A stretch of 33,591 nucleotides of DNA from Methylobacterium soli (GCF_008806385.1 NZ_VZZK01000011.1:142351-175941); one strand, 5' to 3'. Positions 25,411 through 33,027 are shown, counted from the stretch's first letter. Notes: generated by a model not told the origin, from the sequence alone. A program made the numbers and translations.

Positions 25411-26493
25411 ATGGCATATGATCCTACCGCCTTCTATCAAAGCTTCCTGCTGGTGACGCCCCAGGAGGAGCAGGAACGCCTATTGCTCCAGGCGCCCTAC
25501 ACGCTCGCCCCGGACGGATCCGGACCGGTCACGGAGGAGCGGCCCGTCGTCCCAGCTGTGGCCAACGCGACCGAAACGGTCATCGCCGTCCTGAACCCCT
25601 CCAACAATTCAGGAGTCAGTGGACAAGCGATCGTTCAGATCGACAAAGCGGCCGGGACGGTGACCCTCGACGTCGTCGCGAGCGGCCTCACCCCGAACGA
25701 GATCCACCCGCAGCACATCCATGGTTTCGATGACGACACCCCGTCCCTGCTGCCCAACATCACGCTGGACACGGATCTGGACGGCTTCGTCGAGGATCCC
25801 GAGGGGGCCGACGTCGTCGGCCCGGTCATCCTGAGCGGCACAGCCTCCGGGATGGTCACGAACGAAGAGCTATCGGACGATTTCCCGACGGCCGATGCCA
25901 GCGGGAATCTGCGCTTCCACCAGGAATACCAGTTCGACCTGACCAACCCGGACGAACAGGCGATCTTCCAGAACCTGCAAGATCGGATCGCCGGGCGCGA
26001 GTTCCAGATCCACGGCCTGAACGTGGTCGATGGCCAGGGGGCTCACAGCGACTACGAGGTCAATGGCGAGGGTGGCTACATCCCGGTTCTGCCGGTTGCC
26101 AACGGCGTGTTCCTGCCGGTGGTTGATCCGAACACCGCCGATGCGGCGCGGCTCTATGTCGGCCTGCTCGACCGCGCACCGGACACCGAGGGATTGCAGA
26201 GCTGGGCCAATGTGCTGGGGAATGGCGCGAGTCTGTCGAGCGTCGCCCAGCAGTTTCTGGACTCCCCCGAATACGCTCAGGCGAATCCGACGCCGCTCAC
26301 GAACATCCAGTTCGTCGATGCGCTCTACGAGAATGCGCTCGGACGGGAGCCGGAGCCCGCTGGCCAGCAAGCATGGGTGGATCTGCTCGCGGGCGGCACG
26401 TCGCGGGCGGATGTGGCCATCGGCATCGCGGAGAGCCAGGAAGCGCAGCAATTCTTCCCGATCGGCGTCGAGCAGGGCTGGATCATCGCCTGA
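25411..26493 (+). CDS. CHRD-like domain plus DUF4214 repeat protein
   Basis: This 360-residue protein starts at the ATG at 25411, directly after GGGAGGAGGCAAAA, one of the strongest ribosome sites in the window. No Sec signal is visible. Residues about 50-225 resemble a CHRD domain: GQAIVQIDKAAGTVTLDVVA, the HPQHIHGF His cluster (99-106), then FQIHGLNVVDGQGAHSDYE. Residues about 240-350 form two DUF4214 repeats (ARLYVGLLDRAPDTEGLQSW, LYENALGREPEPAGQQAW). The last 30 residues, with SRADVAIGIAESQEAQ and a final VEQGWIIA, closely parallel the end of the protein at 21707. The shared C-terminus may be a common export or anchoring module. The CHRD region may bind metal through its His residues. Both functions are inferred. 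Confidence 0.82.
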   Translation: MAYDPTAFYQSFLLVTPQEEQERLLLQAPYTLAPDGSGPVTEERPVVPAVANATETVIAVLNPSNNSGVSGQAIVQIDKAAGTVTLDVVASGLTPNEIHPQHIHGFDDDTPSLLPNITLDTDLDGFVEDPEGADVVGPVILSGTASGMVTNEELSDDFPTADASGNLRFHQEYQFDLTNPDEQAIFQNLQDRIAGREFQIHGLNVVDGQGAHSDYEVNGEGGYIPVLPVANGVFLPVVDPNTADAARLYVGLLDRAPDTEGLQSWANVLGNGASLSSVAQQFLDSPEYAQANPTPLTNIQFVDALYENALGREPEPAGQQAWVDLLAGGTSRADVAIGIAESQEAQQFFPIGVEQGWIIA

Positions 26494-26514
26494 GCGCCAG
26501 GCGAGCACGCTGAG

Positions 26515-26540
26515 GCCGCCAAGGCTGCGGCCCTGGCGGC
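26515..26540 (+). terminator. Hairpin after CHRD/DUF4214 gene
   Basis: GCCGCCA (26515-26521) pairs with TGGCGGC (26534-26540) around a 12-base GC-rich loop, 22 bases past the stop. There is no T tract. The downstream gene converges, so a terminator here is expected. Confidence 0.45.
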
Positions 26541-26662
26541 TCGATGCCGTGGACCGCCTGCATGGCAAGCCTCACCTCGGCGGCGGAGATCGCATCGTGA
26601 TCAGGAGCGCGCCGCAGCCAAGCGGGGCGGATTGGCGATCGCGCCATTGACCCGGCAAGCGG

Positions 26663-27235
26663 TCACGGATCCTCCGTGAGGCTGTCGAACTCACCCTTGA
26701 GGCTGGCGTAGAGCCGTCCGAGCCAGAGCCGCGCTTCCGCCTCGGCAGCCTTGGCGGCTTGCGCTTGCGCCTCGGCGCGCTGGGCCCGCGCCTCGGCGAG
26801 GCGCGCGGCCTCCTCCGCCTTCTCGGCGCGCGCGATGGCATCTTGGATCGCGGCTGTCGCCACGCGTGCACGCTCCTCCGCCGCCTCGGTCTGGGATAGG
26901 CTTCGCTGAACGAGGGATTGCGACTCCCGCGTGAGTTCCTGCGCCAGGTCGCGTGCCCGCCGGACTCGCGCGCCGAAATCGCGCACGAGTTGGATGGCGC
27001 CCGGCCAGTCGGCAGCATCCAGAGCATTCGCTTCGATCGCGTCGTCCGAAAGCACGGGCGTCGCGCCGGCTCCATCGTCGCGCGGCTCCGGCTCGCTGAA
27101 GAGCGGCACGACATTCTGCACGGGCGCCGTCATGGACGAGGCTCCCATGACGATGCTGTCGCCGCTCAGATCGAGGTTCGGTCCGAAGAGCATGGCGTCC
27201 AGCGCTCCGCTCAGTTCCCTGGCGGTCCGCGTCAT
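26663..27235 (-). CDS. Coiled-coil protein B (second of a coupled pair)
   Basis: This 190-residue protein starts at the ATG at 27233-27235, overlapping the previous stop by four bases (ATGA), so translation is probably coupled. The N-terminal half is variable and acidic (LFGPNLDLSGD, VVPLFSEPEPRDDG). Residues about 90-170 are a long Ala/Glu/Arg coiled coil (RARVATAAIQDAIARAEKAE, ARLAEARAQRAEAQAQAAKA). The C-end reads LWLGRLYASLKGEFDSL, which parallels EWLGRVYDTIASEF in the upstream partner. No signal or membrane helix is present. I do not recognise the family. A shared C-terminal motif and coupling suggest a hetero-oligomer, perhaps structural or scaffolding. Confidence 0.75.
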   Translation of the reverse strand: MTRTARELSGALDAMLFGPNLDLSGDSIVMGASSMTAPVQNVVPLFSEPEPRDDGAGATPVLSDDAIEANALDAADWPGAIQLVRDFGARVRRARDLAQELTRESQSLVQRSLSQTEAAEERARVATAAIQDAIARAEKAEEAARLAEARAQRAEAQAQAAKAAEAEARLWLGRLYASLKGEFDSLTEDP

Positions 27236-27795
27236 GCGGAGCGCTTCTCGGGCTGGGCGAACGCGAACTCGCTCGCGATGGTGTCGTAGACGCGTCCCAG
27301 CCATTCCTCCGCGATCCGTGCCCGCTCCTCGGCGGCACGCACGCGCTCATCGGCCGCCTTGAGCAGCGCGTCCGCGCGGGCCTGGATCTCGCGCGTATGC
27401 GCCTCCGCCGCCTTGACGCGCTCATTGGCGTTGGCGATGTCCTCGCGCACTCGCTCGAGGAGGTCTTGAACCCGCAATTCCTGTTCGTGCGCTTCGGTCT
27501 CGACTTCGCGCACGCGGGTTGCGGCGCTCCGCACACGTTCGATCAGGTGAGACCATTCCTGCGGCGAGGACCGCCGAGTGGGCGGAGCGCTCGTCTCGAT
27601 GGTCTCTGAGGGATTGATCAGCCGTAGCATCCCGGTCAGATGCGCATGATCAGCCTGGGCCGTCTCGAACGGCTTGCTGTCCGCCCTGCTTGGCAGGACA
27701 GCATCCCACGGAAACGTCTTGAGCTTATCCACCTGCGGCTCACCCCATTCGCTGCCGATGGAGTCTCGCTCCCGTTCGGAATGGTCTCTCTCCAT
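27232..27795 (-). CDS. Coiled-coil protein A (first of a coupled pair)
   Basis: This 187-residue protein has a variable N-terminal region to about residue 78, including LKTFPWDAVLPSRAD, followed by a long heptad-rich coiled coil (about 80-165; HLIERVRSAATRVREVETEA, VREDIANANERVKAAEAHTR, ADERVRAAEERARIAE). It ends with EWLGRVYDTIASEFAFAQ. The final motif is shared with the downstream protein, so the two are probably paralogues. No catalytic motif, signal peptide or membrane segment is visible. An AATTGTACAATT palindrome lies 39-50 bases upstream of the start. Function unknown. Confidence 0.75.
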   Translation of the reverse strand: MERDHSERERDSIGSEWGEPQVDKLKTFPWDAVLPSRADSKPFETAQADHAHLTGMLRLINPSETIETSAPPTRRSSPQEWSHLIERVRSAATRVREVETEAHEQELRVQDLLERVREDIANANERVKAAEAHTREIQARADALLKAADERVRAAEERARIAEEWLGRVYDTIASEFAFAQPEKRSA

Positions 27796-27833
27796 GCGAG
27801 AGGGCGCAGGCTGTTAACCTTTAGTCAACTTAA

Positions 27834-27845
27834 AATTGTACAATT
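27834..27845. promoter_or_regulatory. 12-bp palindrome in A+T-rich upstream region
   Basis: AATTGTACAATT is a perfect 12-bp palindrome in an A+T-rich stretch (27811-27846) just upstream of the coiled-coil pair. TTGACT on the minus strand (27820-27825) could be a -35 element, but no matching -10 is evident. It is a candidate operator or promoter for the pair. Confidence 0.4.
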
Positions 27846-28220
27846 CGACCATGCGGGCCGTGATTCAATGCTGCTGTGTCTCGGTTCACACTGTCTACTA
27901 TTCGACAATCGATGCGGAGCGAGCTTCCTCACGCGCAAGGACCGTTGCGCTGGCCTGAACCGTGCAATGACTCTTCCGAAGGCGCAACCTTCGCGCCCCC
28001 GGAATTCAAGTGAAGTGCGAGGTGTTCGATCAAGACTACTTCATCACCGACCCGAGCCTCGGCAATCTGGCTGAATATTGACCGCGGCGTGTTACGCATC
28101 CTCGATCGGATTTCGGCCGGTTCGTGAAACGCGCTGAGGCAGGCGACGATGCGCGACATATCTCATGAGATGCGCACACCCGCGGACCGGTTTGAGGGCA
28201 GGAACGGGTGATGCCCTGCT
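27846..28220. other. Intergenic region without a supported gene
   Basis: About 375 bases of moderate G+C between the coiled-coil pair and the PilZ-like gene. ATCTCATGAGAT at 28160-28171 is a perfect palindrome about 50 bases past the PilZ-like stop. A minus-strand frame at 27929-28159 of 76 codons lacks a clear ribosome site and any recognisable motif. Confidence 0.4.
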
Positions 28221-28478
28221 CTATGCCGGTTTGACGTACCGCACCCCGATCGCGTGCGCGGTGCGCCGCACCACCTCACAATGCTTGTTGAGATTGTTGC
28301 TTCGCACGAAAAGCCTGAACTGGTTCGGAATTCCCGAAGACGTGGCGACCTCGATCAACGCACCGATGCCTGATTCATCTCGCACGAGGCAATCGACCGG
28401 CTCGGGCAAGTGCGACGAGGTGAGCTCACCGATTCGGAAAGAGCCATGCCTGATTGCCTTACGACGCTCCGTTTCCAC
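28221..28478 (-). CDS. PilZ-like domain protein
   Basis: This 85-residue protein has a GTG start and GGGAG seven bases upstream. The N-terminal ERRKAIRHG supplies the RxxxR part of a PilZ c-di-GMP site, and CLVRDESGIGALIEV supplies the DxSxxG part. The end reads CEVVRRTAHAIGVRYV, as in the final strands of PilZ proteins. PilZ domains bind cyclic di-GMP and alter motility, polysaccharide or surface behaviour through partner contact. The spacing between the two motifs is longer than in many members and the domain is short, so ligand binding is likely but not certain. It stands alone with no obvious partner. Confidence 0.72.
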   Translation of the reverse strand: METERRKAIRHGSFRIGELTSSHLPEPVDCLVRDESGIGALIEVATSSGIPNQFRLFVRSNNLNKHCEVVRRTAHAIGVRYVKPA

Positions 28479-28672
28479 GATGCACTCCCGCCTGTTGTCG
28501 GATCAACAAGTAGAGGGCGGGCTTTAATTTTTTCGGAATCCCACAACTAGAAGGTATGATTTCTTCCATGAACTCAGAACGATCCACGCCTAGGATTGCA
28601 TGAGGATCTGCTGCATGAACGCCAATCCGGATAGGCGGTCTGAGTTGGCGTCCGGCGCACGACATCGTCCGC

Positions 28673-28894
28673 GTGTCCGACGACAGGCGTGTCCGCTGTG
28701 ACGAAACCGGTGCGAAGGCGCTGTCGCAAGCCGGTTTCGCCTTCAAGAAAGACGATCGCGCGCGCATGGCACGCAACATCACCGCGGACTTTCAGCACCC
28801 ACGCTCGATCTCGGCATCGGAACGGACCCGAGCGATGGCGCTGATCGTCAGGGCAATGGACGCATCTACGCAGTTCGACCCGGGCCGGCTCTGA
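28673..28894 (+). CDS. Possible small protein, unknown function
   Basis: A 73-residue frame starts at a GTG at 28673. The product has a basic N-end, then AGFAFKKDDRARMARNITADF and two predicted helices (SISASERTRAMALIVRAMDA). Composition is balanced and soluble, unlike typical antisense frames here. No clear Shine-Dalgarno precedes the start, and I recognise no family. The opposite strand also has an open frame but with a less protein-like composition. Confidence 0.4.
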   Translation: MSDDRRVRCDETGAKALSQAGFAFKKDDRARMARNITADFQHPRSISASERTRAMALIVRAMDASTQFDPGRL

Positions 28895-28928
28895 AACCTT
28901 ACGCCCGGTCGGCCCGTAGATCGCGACG

Positions 28929-29087
28929 ATGCGCGCGCTTCGAGAGGTCAGATTGCTGGATCAGGTTCTTGCCCGGCGGCGCCGGTTGCGACCGCGCGGG
29001 TTCGTCGTTGCCGCGTCGATTGCGGTGGCCGTCGGGTGGTGGTTCGTCATCGGGGCGATGACCGGGCGTCTCGTCTGGTTCTGGTAG
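28929..29087 (+). CDS. Small single-helix membrane protein
   Basis: A 52-residue frame starts at the ATG at 28929. A strongly basic N-terminal part (LARRRRLRPRG) is followed by one membrane helix (about 25-43, FVVAASIAVAVGWWFVIGAM) and a short aromatic tail (LVWFW). Charge distribution and codon composition look real, with the positive side expected in the cytoplasm. The ribosome site is poor. The next gene on the other strand also encodes a small membrane protein, and the two are convergent with a 16-base gap. Confidence 0.45.
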   Translation: MRALREVRLLDQVLARRRRLRPRGFVVAASIAVAVGWWFVIGAMTGRLVWFW

Positions 29088-29103
29088 CGAGAGGCCGGCG
29101 GCC

Positions 29104-29334
29104 TCATTGGGGATCGCGCGGCGTGACCCAGTACGATCCCGTGAGGTATCCGGCCTGAAAGGCCGAGAGATAGGCCGCCAGGATCAAGGCCTTCATGCCA
29201 TCGAGCTCGCCGGTCCGAAGCCAGAGAGTGACGAAGACGGCCACGATCAACGCCGACATGAACAGGGCAGCCAGGATGTTATAGCGGCCGCCCATTGCGG
29301 CGCCCACGATGAACAAGACGCCAGCGATGATCAT
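29104..29334 (-). CDS. Small integral membrane protein
   Basis: This 76-residue protein has about three hydrophobic segments: MIIAGVLFIVGAAMGG, ILAALFMSALIVAVFVTLWL and a more polar MKALILAAYLSAFQAGYLTG. It ends with SYWVTPRDPQ. No catalytic or transport motif is visible. Small proteins of this layout occur in rhizobia and methylobacteria; some are linked to exopolysaccharide regulation, but I cannot make that link from sequence. An AGAG lies a few bases before the ATG. Confidence 0.65.
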   Translation of the reverse strand: MIIAGVLFIVGAAMGGRYNILAALFMSALIVAVFVTLWLRTGELDGMKALILAAYLSAFQAGYLTGSYWVTPRDPQ

Positions 29335-29676
29335 ACGAGCGCTCTAATCTCGAATTAATACATAAAATGCTAGAGGAATTAGCCTGACGTCATTGCCATG
29401 ATACGACTCGCCGAACCGACACGCTACTGAGAAATCTTGAGCATCTGTCTCGCCGCCTCGGCGCCGGAGGGCGATCCATCGTGCAGACTCCGGCGGCGAA
29501 GCCCGTGTTCGACCGGATCCGGCGAGGCGGGCGCCGAACTTCACGCCACGCGGACGAGAACGCGTCGGCCGGCCATCGCCGACGCGGTGGGTGGTCTGAC
29601 CCTGGACGGCGCGCGTCCGGCGGTTCCGGGATGGCCCCGCCCCTCCCGTGGGGCAGGCCCGGGGCAGGCCTATCCG
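29335..29676. other. Intergenic region without a supported gene
   Basis: About 340 bases. The first 60 are A+T-richer and may hold the promoter of the small membrane protein gene on the minus strand. The rest is GC-rich with frames that look non-coding. GCCCC/GGGGC repeats near 29636-29652 could form a hairpin past the pentapeptide gene stop, without a T tract. Confidence 0.35.
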
Positions 29677-31110
29677 TCAGCGGCGCAGGCGGTTTCCGAG
29701 CACGAAGCCGAACAGGCCCAGGAGCACGATGCCGGCCGCGCCCTCGAAGCCGACGAGGAGATTCGTGACACGCCCGATCGGCTTGATCCCGATCTCGGGC
29801 GGGTTCGCGGTCATCATGTTCAGCGCGCTATAGCTCACAAGGTCCAGGGGCTTGCGCGTGGGATGGCCATCGCTGCCTTCCGGCACGAGACCGCCTGTGA
29901 GGCCGTAGCAGAGGGCGAACAGGAGAATCAGGATCGCGAAGGCGCGGACGATCCGTGACAGGCTCTCCCCGTAATCGCAGAGCCACTCGACGAAGTGATC
30001 CGCGCACCAGCGATAGCCGTGGCGCAGAAGGCCGCGCCCGTCTCGCGCGCGCCAGGCCTCCTGTGCCTGCGCGCCCGCGAGGTAGCGGCCCATGCGCCGG
30101 CGCCGCTTATAGGCCCAACTCGCCGCCTCGTGACTGCCGATGCCCTGGAGATTCTGCTCCAGGGCGAGATAACTGGCTTGGGCGGCCTCGAACTCGCCCG
30201 CGATCTCCTCGCCGACGGCGCCGCCGAGTTGCTCCACCCGCATCCGGGTGCCGCTGAGCCAGGCTCCGGCAAAGCGCACATGGGTGAGCTTGCAGGAGGA
30301 GAGATTGAGCCGGACGAGATTCGTGTCGGACAGATCGGCGCCCGAGAGATCCGCGCCGTCGAGCTTCACGCCGGACAGGTTGGCGCCGCGCAGGCGTGAG
30401 CCGACGAGCCGCGCCTTGGTGAGGCTGGCCCCCTCGAAGTCGGATTGGGTCAGGTTGACGTCGCTCAGGTTCGCCTCGTCAAGGCGCGCCCCGCGGAAGT
30501 CGGTGTCGTCCGCATCCGCGCCCGCGAGGTCCGCGCCCCAGAGATCGGCGTTGGCAAACCGCGCGCCGTCGAGAAGTGCCTTTGGAAAGCGGGAGAAGCG
30601 CAGGGATGCGTCGGCGAAATCCGCATCCTCCAGCATCGCCTCGCCGAAATTCGCCTGCCCGCCCGCCACTGCCCGGAAACCGGCACCGCTCATGTCGGCC
30701 CGAACGAAATCCGCTTCCTCGATGAGCGCGCCATCGAACCGGGCGGAGCGGCCGAGGATTCCGGTCAGGTGCGCGCGCTGAAGCATGGCGCCCGAGAGGT
30801 CCGCGCCTTCGAGATTCGCCCGGCCGAGATGCAAACCGGCAAGGTTCAGTCCGCGCTGGTCCGCGTGCCACCATGGCGGTGACGATGCGCCGTCGAGCGT
30901 CGCCAACAGGGTCTCGCGGCCCCCGCGCAGGCGCGCGAGGTCGAGGCGCGGATTCTCAGCCGGCATCGGCTCGTCACCGGACGCGCCGACACGGTCGAGC
31001 AGAGTGGGTATACGCGGATCGAGATCGAGCTGCGGCTCGGCGGGTTCCCCGGTGAGCGCGCCCATGCCCCCTCCCGCCGGCAGGACGGGCTCGTCTGCGC
31101 CTCTCATCAT
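29677..31110 (-). CDS. Pentapeptide-repeat protein with C-terminal channel-like domain
   Basis: This 477-residue protein has a Pro/acid-rich N-region (1-85). About 40 uninterrupted pentapeptide repeats follow (about 88-288), keeping Leu, Phe or Met at every fifth position (ANLEGADLSGAML, GANLSGVKLDGADLSGADLS), which folds as a right-handed quadrilateral helix. A helical linker with a basic patch (YKRRRRMGRYL, 334-344) leads to two membrane helices (about 385-405 and 449-472). Between them lies the re-entrant-like segment LVSYSALNMMTANPPEIG, in the place of a potassium-channel pore. The TVGYG filter is absent. It is probably an inner-membrane protein with a large cytoplasmic repeat domain. Channel activity is inferred from layout and may be lost. 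Confidence 0.85.
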   Translation of the reverse strand: MMRGADEPVLPAGGGMGALTGEPAEPQLDLDPRIPTLLDRVGASGDEPMPAENPRLDLARLRGGRETLLATLDGASSPPWWHADQRGLNLAGLHLGRANLEGADLSGAMLQRAHLTGILGRSARFDGALIEEADFVRADMSGAGFRAVAGGQANFGEAMLEDADFADASLRFSRFPKALLDGARFANADLWGADLAGADADDTDFRGARLDEANLSDVNLTQSDFEGASLTKARLVGSRLRGANLSGVKLDGADLSGADLSDTNLVRLNLSSCKLTHVRFAGAWLSGTRMRVEQLGGAVGEEIAGEFEAAQASYLALEQNLQGIGSHEAASWAYKRRRRMGRYLAGAQAQEAWRARDGRGLLRHGYRWCADHFVEWLCDYGESLSRIVRAFAILILLFALCYGLTGGLVPEGSDGHPTRKPLDLVSYSALNMMTANPPEIGIKPIGRVTNLLVGFEGAAGIVLLGLFGFVLGNRLRR

Positions 31111-31388
31111 CGAACGCTCATCACCCGCTGCCGTGCGGTGGCGGGCACAGGCGAGAGCCCGCGCCGCGCACCACGAAATCCGTCTCCGTGAAAGTAGCCG
31201 GGTCCGTCCTCACGGCAACCGCATCGCGGCGGAGGAACCGTGGGGTCGGCGCCTTCGGTTCGACCGCACCCTCATTCTGCGGCCGAGCGTTGCCTCAGGG
31301 CCGCGCCATCTGCGCTCCGTCCCCGGCCGTGAGCACGGCAGGTGGGCGGCCGCGCGGATGGGCACGCATGAGCAGCAGGCGCGCAGGT

Positions 31389-32177
31389 TCAGGCCGCCGC
31401 GCGGTAGCGTTCCGCGGCATGGGCCTGCATGAAATTCGGCACCATGGCTTGGCGGGCAGCATCGAAGGCGTCCCACTGGCCGGAATCGGGCAGCGGCGGG
31501 ATGGTCACCGTCTCGCGGCGGTCGAATCCGACAAGGGCGGCATCGACGAGCTCGGCCGTCTCCATCACGGCCGGCAGCGCATCGACGTCTCGGCCCGAGC
31601 GTTCCCAGATCTCGGTTCGGGTCACCGACGGCAGGACAGCCTGCACGTAGACCCCTTTCGGCCCGAGCTCGAGATGCAGCCCCTGCGAGAGGAACAGGAC
31701 GAAGGCCTTGGTCGCCCCATACGTCGCCATGCTGAATTCGGGGGCGAGGCCGACCACGGAGCCGATATTCACGATGGCGCCGGCTCCCGATTCGACGAAG
31801 CGCTGTGCGACCGCCCGCGCGAGCCGTGTCAGCGCCGTGACATTGAGGTTGATGAGATCCGCTGCCTGATCGGGGCTCTGATCGAGGAAGCCGCCATGGC
31901 CGGCCGCCCCGGCATTGTTCACGAGCACGCCGATTCGGCTGTCATCGCGCAGACGCGCCTCGACGCGCGCGATATCCGCCGCCGCCGTCAGGTCGGCTTG
32001 CAGGACATCGACCGCGACCCCGGTCTCGCTGCGCAGACGCTCGGCGAGCGATGCGAGACGGGCGCCGTCACGCGCCACCAGCACGAGGTCGTGTCCGCGC
32101 TTGGCGAAACGATCGGCGTAGACGGCGCCGATCCCCGACGAGGCCCCGGTGATGAGAATGGCTGGCTTGCTGGTCAT
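31389..32177 (-). CDS. SDR-family oxidoreductase
   Basis: This 262-residue protein starts at the ATG at 32175-32177 with TAGGAAA upstream. An upstream in-frame extension to 32285 would run through the operators and is rejected. Motifs: TGASSGIG (10-17), NNAG (87-90), catalytic Ser140, Tyr153 and Lys157 (YGATK). The fold and length are those of classical short-chain dehydrogenases, of the DltE/YqjQ-like group that often acts on hydrophobic substrates. It is divergent from the tetR gene at 32284, with two operator-like palindromes between the starts. Induction by a small molecule that releases the TetR protein is the expected control. Confidence 0.92.
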   Translation of the reverse strand: MTSKPAILITGASSGIGAVYADRFAKRGHDLVLVARDGARLASLAERLRSETGVAVDVLQADLTAAADIARVEARLRDDSRIGVLVNNAGAAGHGGFLDQSPDQAADLINLNVTALTRLARAVAQRFVESGAGAIVNIGSVVGLAPEFSMATYGATKAFVLFLSQGLHLELGPKGVYVQAVLPSVTRTEIWERSGRDVDALPAVMETAELVDAALVGFDRRETVTIPPLPDSGQWDAFDAARQAMVPNFMQAHAAERYRAAA

Positions 32178-32197
32178 GATCGGTTTCCTATGTCTAA

Positions 32198-32240
32198 ACA
32201 TGACGACCGTCATGTGATTAAACATTACGATCGTCATGTT
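32198..32240. promoter_or_regulatory. Two tandem TetR operators
   Basis: ACATGACG-AC-CGTCATGT at 32198-32215 is a perfect inverted repeat. AACATTACG-AT-CGTCATGTT at 32221-32240 is the same site with one mismatch. Their centres are 24 bp apart. They lie between the SDR start (32177) and the tetR start (32284) and so could repress both. The repeats are seen directly; the binding protein is inferred from position. Confidence 0.75.
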
Positions 32241-32283
32241 TGGCGTCAAGCCGATCCGGCGCAACGCGGGTGAGGGTTCGCAC

Positions 32284-32850
32284 ATGAAGGTCAGTCGCGA
32301 GCAGGTGGCGGAGAACCGCCGCAGGATCCTGGCGGCGGCTGGCCGCCTGTTCCGCGCGCGCGGCTTCGAGGCCGTGACCGTCTCGGACGTGATGACGGCC
32401 GCGGGACTGACCCATGGGGGTTTCTACGGATACTTCGGTTCCAAGGAGGACCTGATCGCGGCTGCCCTCGCGGACGTGCTCGCGACCGCATCGCCGATGC
32501 CGCGCGACCTCGACCGATACGCCGAGGCGTATTTGTCCGCGGCGCATCGTGAGGATCGCGCCGGCGGCTGTCCCGTGGCGGCGTTGGGAGCCGAGACGAT
32601 CCGGCACTCGTCGAAGGCTCGCGCGGCGATGACGGACGGTCTGCGGCGGCAGATCGATCGCCTCAGCGAGGGCGCAGGCGGGGCCGATCCGGAGACGCGG
32701 CGCCAATCCGCCATCGGGAGCTGGGCCACCCTGGTGGGGGCGATGGTCCTCGCACGCATAAGCGACGACGCGAAGCTCTCGGATGAGGTGTTGGCCCAGG
32801 CTCGTGCCTGGATCGGGCGACAGAATGGGGATGAGCACAATCACCCGTGA
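32284..32850 (+). CDS. TetR-family transcriptional regulator
   Basis: This 188-residue protein starts at the ATG at 32284 with GTGAGGG upstream. An upstream Met at 32236 lies inside the second operator and is less likely. The N-terminal helix-turn-helix spans about residues 8-55 (RRRILAAAGRLFRARGFEAV, VSDVMTAAGLTHGGFYGYFG, SKEDL). The C-terminal helical ligand domain includes GGCPVAALGAET and WATLVGAMVLARIS, common in TetR repressors of short-chain dehydrogenase and detoxification genes. It is divergent from the SDR at 32177, its probable target, and two near-identical palindromes between them are its likely binding sites. The ligand is unknown. Confidence 0.93.
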   Translation: MKVSREQVAENRRRILAAAGRLFRARGFEAVTVSDVMTAAGLTHGGFYGYFGSKEDLIAAALADVLATASPMPRDLDRYAEAYLSAAHREDRAGGCPVAALGAETIRHSSKARAAMTDGLRRQIDRLSEGAGGADPETRRQSAIGSWATLVGAMVLARISDDAKLSDEVLAQARAWIGRQNGDEHNHP

Positions 32851-32952
32851 GGTCGGACTTCTCGGCTGTGCCTCGGCTCGAGGTGTTCGCCAGCCGCCAG
32901 GCAAGTCGTAATTTGATGAATCAGCGTCGGTAACCTTGATCGACACGAAGAA

Positions 32953-32978
32953 GTCCCGCCAAGCAAGCTTGGCGGGAC
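32953..32978 (-). terminator. Strong hairpin terminator after RTX gene
   Basis: GTCCCGCCAAG (32953-32963) pairs perfectly with CTTGGCGGGAC (32968-32978) around a 4-base loop. On the minus strand it is followed by TTCTTCG, a short T-rich tract. It lies 50 bases past the stop of the RTX gene and about 100 bases past the tetR stop, so it may serve both. Confidence 0.65.
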
Positions 32979-33027
32979 GATGAAATCCTCCTGTGTGTCT
33001 GGGTTTCGTTGATCCTTGTCGGATGCT

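Noticed and set aside
27929..28159. A 76-codon minus-strand frame between the coiled-coil pair and the PilZ-like gene
   Set aside because: There is no clear ribosome site and no motif. Its start lies against a palindrome, and composition does not favour it.
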